Positions 1 to 6,365 of a DNA stretch of 6,803 nucleotides are shown here, one piece after another. The DNA lies in NCBI GenBank assembly GCA_964495825.1, contig CAZBWI010000040.1:1-6803 (forward strand), in the 5' to 3' direction. This DNA is from CAJBLF01 sp964495825 (GTDB taxonomy: Bacteria; Patescibacteriota; Gracilibacteria; Absconditabacterales; Absconditicoccaceae). The notes beneath the pieces are model-generated. The model saw only the letters and a list, made by a program, of their open reading frames with translations. It made no database searches and was not told the origin of the DNA. How positions within the stretch are numbered: position 1 is the stretch's first letter; each line of letters begins with the position of its first letter. The position numbers and the translations under genes are program-made.

Positions 1-86
1 TAATAATTTTGATGTCTGTGTTGCAGTCAAATCTTTGCAAAAATATCTAATAATTCATACAGTTTTTTGTCTGTTATGCTTTGCAT
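1..86 (-). CDS. N-terminal fragment of an unrecognised protein (partial)
   Basis: Reading the minus strand from an ATG at 86-84 gives 28 codons that run off the left edge with no TAA or TAG. The peptide starts MQSITDKKLYELLDIFAKIG and looks like an ordinary soluble amphipathic N-terminus. Codon 20 is TGA (29-27), read as Gly in this organism's code. A good minus-strand promoter candidate lies about 35-60 bases upstream (148-121), which supports the start. No in-frame ATG was found upstream before a TAA at 137-135. The family cannot be recognised from so short a piece, and the reading frame itself is a moderate-confidence call. Confidence 0.5.
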
Positions 87-120
87 TTTTTCTATAAGGG
101 TTTTTAGTAGTCATGAACTG

Positions 121-148
121 GTTATAATGATAATTTAAACAGTTTCAA
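121..148 (-). promoter_or_regulatory. Candidate sigma-70-type promoter for the leftward gene
   Basis: On the minus strand, TTGAAA (148-143) and TATAAC (126-121) are separated by 16 bases. Each hexamer matches the consensus at 5 of 6 positions. Transcription would start near 114, leaving a leader of about 28 bases before the ATG at 86. This is inferred from sequence only. Confidence 0.5.
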
Positions 149-176
149 CTACTCTAGACCCAAATATATTTTTAGT

Positions 177-207
177 TTGAAAGAATAAGGCAAATACATA
201 GATATAT
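177..207 (+). promoter_or_regulatory. Weak candidate promoter for the pilin-like gene
   Basis: TTGAAA at 177-182 is followed after 17-19 bases by an AT-rich GATATAT stretch (201-207) that could act as a -10 element. The -10 match is poor, so the call is tentative. The 87-234 spacer must hold some promoter for the rightward gene, because its neighbour on the left is divergent. Confidence 0.25.
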
Positions 208-234
208 CAGTATCATTTACTCAAAAGTCAAAGT

Positions 235-1374
235 ATGAAAAAAAAAGGGTTTACCTTGCTCGAAGTTATCATAGCTGTCACTAGCTTCTTTTTGTTGTTA
301 GTAGTAATCATCAACATCTACACCAAAATGATCAAACTTAAATACACTATCCAAGCAAAGACAAATGTAATACAGGACGCCTATTTTACAATAGAAAAAA
401 TCAATCTATTATTAAAAGATTATACCATCGACTATGAAGAATACTTCAACAGAAAAAATGTGGGATGTGATACATATACCGAACCATTTACACGAAATAT
501 AGGAGACAATGGATATTGTGATCTTTTCACTGCCTACGGAAACAACAGTAATATCGACCAAATTCCATCTACAACAAGAAATATTTATGTTTGTAGCTCA
601 ACACAAAATGAATATACACCCTACAGAGTTATCCAAAGCAGTGAAGTAAAAAATGGCTCCTGATGCCAAAATACTGGACAACAATGATTTGGTCAATACT
701 ACCGACAATTTCGAGATGTAAAACATGATGTAGATATGGTGCTCGGAGCATGGAATGATGATGACGATGAAAATATAATGAAATGACCAGAAGCAATAGA
801 TGATAACACAAATACTCAAGAACTCTATCTCATCTCTCAAGACAAAACATCCAGGATTATGATCAGGAGGGCACTCGTAGAAAGCGGAGACCGAAACCAT
901 GATGGAATAATAAGTGGAGATAGCGAACGACGCTACACCTTACAAATGCTCAAACTCAAATGATTTGATGCAGGAAACAATCATGATTTCAATATCGATA
1001 CTTCATCAGGAGTATATGATGGTAAGATCGATACACGAGCATGTGACTATGCACAAGGATTTATCTGTCATGGCAGTGGTATCTGAACAGTATATGCAAA
1101 CTACAAAATGCCTGTCGACCAAAACGACGGACGAGTCAACCTCTTCCAAAACAACATAACAATTAGTGACTGGAATCTAATTATCTCGCCGACCAAACAT
1201 CCGCAATATGCACTCGCAGAAGAATCTGTACAGATCAATCCATACTTTACCATCAATTTTACCAGCAAACTCTATGGCAAAATTCGACAAAAAAAATTAG
1301 GCATACAAAATATTGATACATTTCAAATCACTTTACAAACCACCTTCAATACCAAGAATTTTTATACCAAATAA
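235..1374 (+). CDS. Type IV pilin/pseudopilin-like protein with N-terminal methylation motif
   Basis: Read with UGA as Gly this is one 379-residue protein. The start MKKKG|FTLLEV is a textbook prepilin leader: a short basic leader, cleavage after Gly5, Phe as the first mature residue and Glu at mature position 5. It is followed by a hydrophobic helix (about residues 6-27) that anchors the subunit in the membrane and packs the pilus core. The rest is a large polar extracytoplasmic domain, much longer than a typical major pilin (about 150 residues). Two acidic loops resemble Ca-binding loops: residues 219-231 (DRNHDGIISGDSE) and 255-266 (DTSSGVYDGKID). Cysteines in the ectodomain may form disulfides. 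In-frame TGA codons lie at 661, 685, 784, 961 and 1084 (Gly143, 151, 184, 243, 284). It ends in TAA six bases before the next gene, so the two are probably cotranscribed. The pilin N-terminus is certain; the role (minor pilin, adhesin or secretion pseudopilin) is not. Confidence 0.85.
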
Positions 1375-1380
1375 CAGATA

Positions 1381-1956
1381 ATGAAGACAACTATATCCCA
1401 GCAAGAAGCTGAAGCATTACTGCACAAATACATAACCTCTCCACATCTCATACTCCATGCTCTAGAAACCGAAGTAGTCATGAGAGGATTAGCCAAAAAA
1501 TTAGGAGAAAATGAAGAATTACGAGGACTCACATGACTCCTCCACGATCTCGATCTTAATCTGATAGGAGAAAATCTAGCACAACATGGAAAGAAGACAG
1601 TAGAAATTTTGAAATCAGAAGGATATGATATCCCAGAAATGTTCGATGCTATTCTTTCACATACCGAATGACTCTTTCCCGAAAACAAGAGAAGGACAAC
1701 AAAATTCGATTACTGCCTGGCAGCAGGAGAAAATATCACAGGACTCATCTATGCATATACGCTTATGAGACCAGACAAAAAAATCGAATGAGTGGAGGTG
1801 AAATCCATCAAAAAGAGATTAAAAGAACTTCGCTTCGCAGCGAACGTAAACAGACAATTCATCGCTGATATAGAAAAAGCTTGAATTACGGTAGATGAAT
1901 TCATACAAATAGCACTCGATAGTATAAAAACTATCGCAGACAAAATCTGAGTATAA
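1381..1956 (+). CDS. HD-domain (HDIG-like) metal-dependent phosphohydrolase family protein
   Basis: This 191-residue protein is continuous when five TGA codons (1534, 1669, 1789, 1882, 1948; Gly52, 97, 137, 168, 190) are read as Gly. Its layout is that of small bacterial HD hydrolases: His26 in LILHALETE, then the His55-Asp56 doublet in GLLHDLD with Asp58 nearby. A helical C-terminal half follows, containing VKSIKKRLKELRFAANVNR (residues 139-157), a stretch typical of this group. HD proteins bind divalent metals and usually cleave phosphate esters of nucleotides; the substrate of this subgroup is not known to me. The Gly before LLHD is encoded by TGA, which is good evidence for the recoding. 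The gene follows the pilin-like gene by six bases, and its start is preceded by ACAGATA rather than a Shine-Dalgarno sequence. It ends TGA-GTA-TAA, with only TAA acting as stop. Confidence 0.85.
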
Positions 1957-2096
1957 TGCTCAAGTGTAAAATGTTAAGTTGTAAGTTTTAAGTGAAGGAT
2001 TTATCTTTATACAAACTATCCTAAGTATACAATAGTCTATAACGAGACAAATACCATTAGCATTTAGCACAAATTTTATATCACTGGAATACTAAT
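1957..2096. other. Intergenic spacer upstream of lysS
   Basis: This 140-base AT-rich spacer holds a degenerate heptamer repeat (1973-1993). Promoter candidates are weak. A perfect TATAAT (1952-1957) overlaps the end of the preceding gene but has no good -35. TACAAT at 2028-2033 likewise has no convincing partner. No Rho-independent terminator was seen after the HD-domain gene, so read-through into lysS is possible. Confidence 0.4.
1973..1993. repeat. Degenerate heptamer tandem repeat, 3 copies
   Basis: Three consecutive heptamers, GTTAAGT, TGTAAGT and TTTAAGT, lie just after the HD-domain gene. They share the ending AAGT and differ only in the first three bases. The repeat is intergenic and has no visible coding role. 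Confidence 0.5.
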
Positions 2097-3734
2097 ATGA
2101 CTGAAGAAACTAAAGGAGTAGATCACGTCGGAGAACGTGAAACCCGCATCGCAAAAGCGAAGAAAATGAAAGAAATGGGTATCATCCCATACGCACAATC
2201 TTTTGACAAAAAAGATCTGATTTCCGATATCATAAAACATTACGAAACCAAGGAACACCGCGACATCAACGACATTATTCCTAACCCGGAAATCCAAGTA
2301 AAAACCGCAGGAAGAGTAATGCTATATCGTTCACATGGAAAATTAGCATTCGCGAAATTGCTTGACAGTACAGAACAGATCCAACTCATGTTTCACCGCG
2401 ACAACTGTAAAATAATTACACAAGAAGGACTAAAAGATATCTTGGATGATGGCAGTGAAACAGGAATGTCTGCATACAAATTTATGGAAAAAATGGTCGA
2501 TGTTGGAGATTTTATCGGCGTACACGGAGAGATCTTCAAGACACACAAAGGAGAACTCACGATATTTGTATCAGAATTCAAATTTTTGGCGAAAGCCATC
2601 AGACCATTACCAGAAAAATTCCATGGATTAAGCGATCAAGAAGAGCTTTATAGAAAAAGATATCTCGATCTCACAATGAATCCAGAGACCTACAAAAGAT
2701 TCTTATTCAAATCAAAATTTTATAGAGTATTGAGAGAATTTTACACGCAAGAAGGATTTATAGAAATCCAAACGAATATTTTAGGAAACGCTGCTTCAGG
2801 AGCGGCAGCTAGACCATTTATCACCCATCATAACGATTTTGATATCAATGTATATCTCAGAATAGCATTCGAGACAGGATTAAAAAAAGCGACTGTGGGA
2901 AGATTCGAAAAAGTATTTGAAATCGGACAGGATTTTAGAAATGAAGGATCTGATCCAAGCCATTTACAAGAATTTACTCAAGTAGAACATTATGCAGTCT
3001 ACCGAAACTTCGAAGACAATATGAAATTCACCGAAAAAATGTTTGATTATCTCTTTGAAAAAATGGAGTTACCAAAAAAATTAAACGTCAAAGACAAAGA
3101 AGGGATAATCAAAGAAGTAGATTTTACCACACCATGGGAAAGAATAGATTTTACCAAAGGAATCCAAGAAGCTTGTGGTATAGATATCACCAAATATGGA
3201 ATAAATGATGCAGACAAACTGAGACAAGATATCAGAGCAAAAGGTATAGAATTTGAAAAAATGGACATAATGGGAACAACAACCTTGATCGATTATCTCT
3301 ACAAAAAAGTATTGAGACCAAAAATACTCTGACCAGCATTCATCTACAATTATCCAGTTATCATGCAACCATTAGCAAGAACATCTGACAAAGAAAGCAA
3401 TATCGTCGAACAATTCCAATTGCTCGTCAATGGCCGAGAAATCTGCAAAGCATATTCTGAGTTAGTAGATCCGATATTACAGCAAGAAAATTTCGATAAG
3501 CAGGCAGAAGCAGCAGCAAGAGGTGACGAAGAAGTAACTGCAGGAGACGATGAATTTGTCACTGCTATGGAATACGGTATGCCACCACAATCAGGATTTG
3601 GTATGGGATTGGAAAGAATCTTAGCTATCTTGACCGAACAGGATAACCTCAGAGATGTAGTATTCTTCCCGCTGATGAAACCAGAAAAAAATAATGAAAA
3701 CACAACAAAAGAAGAACCAAAAAAGAAAAAATAA
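2097..3734 (+). CDS. lysS: Lysyl-tRNA synthetase, class II
   Basis: The 545-residue enzyme charges tRNA-Lys with lysine in the cytoplasm. An N-terminal helical stretch with GIIPYAQSF (about 28-36) is followed by the OB-fold anticodon-binding domain (about 60-165) and the class II catalytic domain. Visible signatures are GAAARPFITHH, motif 2 FRNEG (Arg281) followed by SDPSHLQEFTQ, SELVDP (Glu455) and motif 3 GFGMGLERIL (Arg507). One in-frame TGA (3330-3332, residue 412) falls exactly where LysRS has Gly before PAF in LGPAFIYNYP. A standard reading would truncate the enzyme before motif 3, which is not plausible. The tail is Lys-rich (KEEPKKKK). The signatures depart from E. coli-type LysRS (IAFETGLK, KAYSELVDP); from memory these match a subtype seen in CPR bacteria. 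It is the longest gene yet has the fewest recoded codons. A hairpin terminator follows 14 bases after the TAA. Confidence 0.96.
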
Positions 3735-3748
3735 ATGGTAAATAGTTC

Positions 3749-3781
3749 AAAAAAACTCTCAAAAATCTGAGAGTTTTTTTA
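3749..3781. terminator. Bidirectional Rho-independent terminator between convergent genes
   Basis: An A-run followed by CTCTC (3756-3760) pairs with GAGAG (3769-3773) followed by seven T, across a loop of about 8 bases. The A-tract on one side and T-tract on the other give a U-rich tail on either transcript, so the same hairpin can end lysS (+) and the glycosylase gene (-). The minus-strand stop codon (3781-3779) sits at the edge of the T-run. Confidence 0.85.
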
Positions 3782-4327
3782 TATAATAAAAAATCTTCGA
3801 TGTTTATCTCTCCATTCTGGTGAAGCATAATCAATACCGATACGAGGACTTGTTTGTATATTGGAAACTTTGATTCCACTCTCCTCTATCCATAACCCCG
3901 TCTTTTTATCGGCTTTTTTACCATTGAACTTCTTGGTAATTCATAACTTTTTCGTCAACTTCCCGGGTCCATTAAGCTGATTATCTCAAAATTTCACATC
4001 ATTTGAACGTTTAGTCATTTCAGCACGTAATCATCTTAGTAATATCGCCGAAGGATGCTTCCCTGGCCCTGTAACGATATTGAGCATATAATACATTCAA
4101 TAAATCATATAGACGTACCAATAGCCAGGACAACCAAACATCGGTGCATTACGCTCAGTTTTACCATGTCTCGCATGACACGCTTCATCATCCTGTCCAT
4201 CATACGCTTCTACTTCAGTAATAATGAATCTTTTACCGTTGATTACAAGAAATTTACCGAGCAAATCCTTGCAGACACTCACTGGATCACGATCGAAAAA
4301 GGGAGTTCAGAGTATCTTAGCTTTCAT
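3779..4327 (-). CDS. mpg: DNA-3-methyladenine glycosylase, AAG/MPG family
   Basis: This 182-residue base-excision repair enzyme removes alkylated purines such as 3-methyladenine from DNA. The family pattern is complete: FFDRDPVSVCKDLLGK near the start, then the TEVEAYDG block with Glu40 matching the catalytic Glu125 of human AAG. ACHARHGKTERN and MFG follow (His51 matches human His136), then YVYMIYGMYYMLN, in which Tyr76 and Asn83 match human Tyr162 and Asn169. Near the C-terminus are GPGKLTKKLGI and SPRIGI. Five TGA codons are in frame (4309-4307, 4099-4097, 4033-4031, 3988-3986, 3943-3941; Gly7, 77, 99, 114, 129). Gly77 follows the intercalating tyrosine and is nearly invariant, and Gly129 is also a usual Gly in bacterial members. 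The ATG at 4327 is chosen because the FFDR block, needed for a full-length protein, lies upstream of the alternative GTG at 4282. It is convergent with lysS and probably transcribed alone from a promoter abutting the ATG. Confidence 0.95.
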
Positions 4328-4333
4328 AAAGAT

Positions 4334-4361
4334 ATAATAGAAAATAAAAGAAATTTTACAA
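4334..4361 (-). promoter_or_regulatory. Candidate promoter for the glycosylase gene, placed for a leaderless mRNA
   Basis: On the minus strand, TTGTAA (4361-4356) and TATTAT (4339-4334) are 16 bases apart. Only six bases separate the -10 hexamer from the ATG at 4327, so the usual start site would be at or next to the A of the ATG. No Shine-Dalgarno sequence is present, which fits leaderless translation. Inference from spacing only. Confidence 0.5.
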
Positions 4362-4363
4362 CA

Positions 4364-4488
4364 CATTCCAGCGTCTCCCGTAGATACCTCATTCCAGCGT
4401 CAAGAAATTGCGGCCGGAATCTATACTAGCGAACTGGATTGCGGATGCAAACCGAGACACCGGAATGAGGCACAAGACGGAATGAAGC
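4364..4488. repeat. Nested inverted/direct repeat element, GC-richer than its surroundings
   Basis: The block holds a direct repeat of CATTCCAGCGTC (4364-4375 and 4390-4401) and a perfect 9-base inverted repeat, CCTCATTCC (4387-4395) with GGAATGAGG (4462-4470). Inside is an imperfect inverted pair, CCGGAATC (4414-4421) with GATTGCGG (4437-4444). A further CGGAATGA copy lies near 4479-4486. Base composition is visibly GC-richer than the flanking AT-rich sequence, and no ORF with family features covers it. It lies between two divergent genes. It looks like a dispersed REP- or MITE-like element able to fold into a cruciform; copy number cannot be judged from one window. Confidence 0.6.
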
Positions 4489-4502
4489 GAACAAAGAAGA
4501 TA

Positions 4503-4530
4503 TTGTTTTTCTGACTGATATTTTTATGCT
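4503..4530 (+). promoter_or_regulatory. Weak candidate promoter for the clamp-loader gene
   Basis: TTGTTT (4503-4508) and TATGCT (4525-4530) are 16 bases apart, leaving a leader of roughly 20 bases to the ATG at 4560. Both hexamers match the consensus only at 4 of 6 positions. The gene is divergent from its left neighbour, so a promoter must lie in this spacer. Confidence 0.3.
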
Positions 4531-4559
4531 TACGACACTACTTTACTTCACGACAGATA

Positions 4560-5468
4560 ATGCTTGTAGGAAACGCAGAAAATAGACAAACACTCAAAAC
4601 ATATATCGATATGGTATTTGCAGGAGATCCAAAAGCTCCTCATTTTATTATTATCTCAGGGCCAAAACATATAGGAAAAACAACAGTCATCTTGGAACTG
4701 CTCAAAGAAAAAATGGGAAATTATTTTTTAACAGATCTCCTACATATCAAGGATTTTTCCGAACAACTGGAAAAAAAACATATCCTAAGAGTAGAATTAG
4801 CACCATCAGCAGAAACCACAAAAACATTAGTCAAAGAGTACAACTACGAAGATATCTGAGTAAGAGAAATCAATACACGGATACAACAATCATCGATAGG
4901 AAAACATAAAATTGTCTTCATAGAAAATATAGAAAGGATGAATAGTGCAGCAGCAAATGCATTCCTCAAGACCTGCGAAGAACCATTACCAAAAAGATTG
5001 ATCATTGCAACAACAACAAATCATACCCAATTATTAGAGACCATCCTTTCCAGAGCATTGACTATCAAATTCAACGAATTAAGTAACAAGGAATTATTAG
5101 GATGGATAGAAGCAAATACGATGTTTGAAAATGATGAATTGAAACAATTGGTAATAAATATGGCTATGGGGAAACCAGGCATAGTACAACGTATCCACAA
5201 CATTCTCCAAGAAGATAATGAATTGCAGAAGACATTATTTGATCTCATCCACAATCTCTCTACAGGAAAACATAGATTCAAAGTATATGAAACACTCCAA
5301 AAACTATACAAATATGGGATACTCGATGCATTCATCGATGGATGGATCGCGTACTGCATCAACAATCACATGGAACAAAAAAGTCAGAGACGATTACAGA
5401 CCAAAAAGCTTATGAGAACAAATCTCAAGATAGAAAACCTCATCCTCTACTGACTCCTAAACAACTAA
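4560..5468 (+). CDS. holB: DNA polymerase III delta-prime-like clamp-loader subunit (AAA+ ATPase fold)
   Basis: This 302-residue protein resembles HolB/DnaX AAA+ subunits, which load the sliding clamp onto primed DNA. Residues 34-42 form a Walker A (GPKHIGKTT). Residues 117-142 match the family block KIVFIENIERM...NAFLKTCEEP, and LSRALTIKF (163-171) occupies the SRC/arginine-finger position (Arg165). The Walker B acidic pair is replaced (IEN at 121-123) and the zinc-binding cysteines of many delta-prime/DnaX proteins are missing. This suggests a structural rather than strongly catalytic subunit, hence delta-prime rather than DnaX. The C-terminal helical segment ends NLKIENLILYGLLNN, typical of the collar domain. 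Two TGA codons are in frame (4857 and 5451; Gly100, Gly298); the first falls in YEDIGVREIN. The start is preceded by ACAGATA, the same heptamer as the HD-domain gene. The next gene follows after 29 bases. Confidence 0.82.
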
Positions 5469-5497
5469 AACATAGACAAAAAATTGCCGAAAAGAAG

Positions 5498-6256
5498 ATG
5501 AATAATAACCAATTTTTTATCGCGAAGCATTTGTCAATGTATAATAGTTGAACATATATCACCGAACCAATAGGCAACAACGAATTTCATTACCATGAAA
5601 GAATTGCTCTTTGATCTTTAGGAAAAATATTCGTTACGGATCTCATCCAATGAACGGTAGCAGATCTCGAAGAATGATCAGAAATAGTATTTGAGGAAGT
5701 AGAATATAATAAGCTAAAAAGTTGTACTGGACTCAAACATTTCGTGCAGACAATATATAAATGAATACCTACATATATTTTCGATAATCATAACCATGCA
5801 TTATTTTTCCGGTACCAACACGCCAAACAATGTAAGAACGCAAAAGACCATAAACCGTTCGTCGTCATTCATATCGATCAGCACGCAGACACAAAACCAA
5901 ACAATTCAGAATTTAGAATTCAGAATTCAGAATCAATAAAAGTATTCGTCAATGAAAAAACAAATGTTGGTAACTTTATTTCCGCTGCATTACACAACAA
6001 TATAATTGATGAAGTAATCCAAATCAGAAGTCAGCACGCATTGCATAATATGGGGAAATTAGATGTCCACAGCTACAACTACATCTTAGATATTGATATA
6101 GATTTCCGAGAGCAGAAATCTGAACAAGAAATAATATCTGACTTTGAAATCATCAGGGAACTTGTAAACAACACGTACCTCATCACGATAGCAACCTCTC
6201 CGTATTTCATGAATCAAAAAAAAGCGATTGAACTCATCAAAGAAATTTTGAGATAA
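5498..6256 (+). CDS. UPF0489-like protein with arginase-superfamily metal-binding motifs
   Basis: The 252-residue protein is continuous when TGA at 5549, 5612, 5651, 5675 and 5762 is read as Gly (Gly18, 39, 52, 60, 89). The core starts with FDNHNHAL (95-102), then VVIHIDQHADT (122-132) containing Asp127-x-His129-x-Asp131, then NVGNFI (156-161) and ILDIDIDF (196-203) with Asp198/200/202. FDNHNHA plus HIDQHAD plus LDIDIDF is the pattern I associate with UPF0489 proteins. The DxHxD and DxDxD pairs are how ureohydrolases (arginase, agmatinase) bind two Mn ions. Function and substrate are unknown. A heptamer repeat (5903-5930) encodes residues 136-145, right after the DxHxD motif. The ATG at 5498 is chosen because the only earlier in-frame ATG (5342) lies deep inside the clamp-loader gene; a purine-rich AAGAAG directly precedes it. 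Probably cotranscribed with the clamp-loader gene. Confidence 0.75.
5903..5930 (+). repeat. Heptamer tandem repeat AATTCAG, 4 copies, inside a coding region
   Basis: Four consecutive heptamers (AATTCAG, AATTTAG, AATTCAG, AATTCAG) are followed by a partial AATCA. The unit is not a multiple of three, so gain or loss of one copy would shift the frame of the UPF0489-like gene. The four-copy state keeps the frame open into the conserved NVGNFI and LDIDIDF blocks. The encoded peptide (NSEFRIQNSE) looks like inserted low-complexity sequence. Confidence 0.85.
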
Positions 6257-6365
6257 TATTGACATTAAAAAATAAAATAACTATAAGATAAAAGATAAAC
6301 GAAGTATCTTTGTTTATCCATCACTAGGTTGCACATACTGCAACATAGCCAAAAAAAATATAATT
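6257..6365. other. Intergenic spacer with two small inverted repeats
   Basis: This AT-rich spacer contains GATAAAC (6294-6300) with GTTTATC (6312-6318), and GTTGCA (6328-6333) with TGCAAC (6339-6344) around a 5-base loop. Neither is followed by a T-run on the plus strand, so they are not standard terminators. They could be leader hairpins for the downstream membrane-protein gene. No clear promoter was identified. Confidence 0.4.

Noticed and set aside
235..1374. A pilin gene broken by nonsense mutations into several small ORFs, i.e. a pseudogene
   Set aside because: The same pattern occurs in all genes here including lysS, only TGA interrupts, and the frame is kept throughout. Recoding explains it without any decay.
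1362..1688. A 108-codon minus-strand ORF antisense to the HD-domain gene
   Set aside because: The plus strand encodes a recognisable HD protein; the antisense peptide is Ser-rich shadow sequence.
3081..3703. Long minus-strand ORFs antisense to lysS
   Set aside because: They mirror a strongly conserved synthetase, and their translations are low-complexity and without motifs.
4055..4429. A 124-codon plus-strand ORF antisense to the glycosylase gene
   Set aside because: It is the shadow of a clearly conserved AAG-family gene and shows no domain of its own.
5342..5497. Upstream start for the UPF0489-like gene overlapping the clamp-loader gene by 127 bases
   Set aside because: The overlap lies on the conserved collar end of the clamp-loader protein, and the extension looks like an out-of-frame translation.
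6328..6344. GTTGCA/TGCAAC hairpin as a terminator for the preceding gene
   Set aside because: On the plus strand it is followed by an A-run, not a T-run, and on the minus strand the T-run precedes it.
6276..6365. An in-frame upstream extension of the membrane-protein gene encoding PSLGCTYCNIAKK, resembling a CxxC redox motif
   Set aside because: There is no ATG/GTG/TTG start for it, the rest is unlike a glutaredoxin, and the bases form a small hairpin instead. Probably coincidence.
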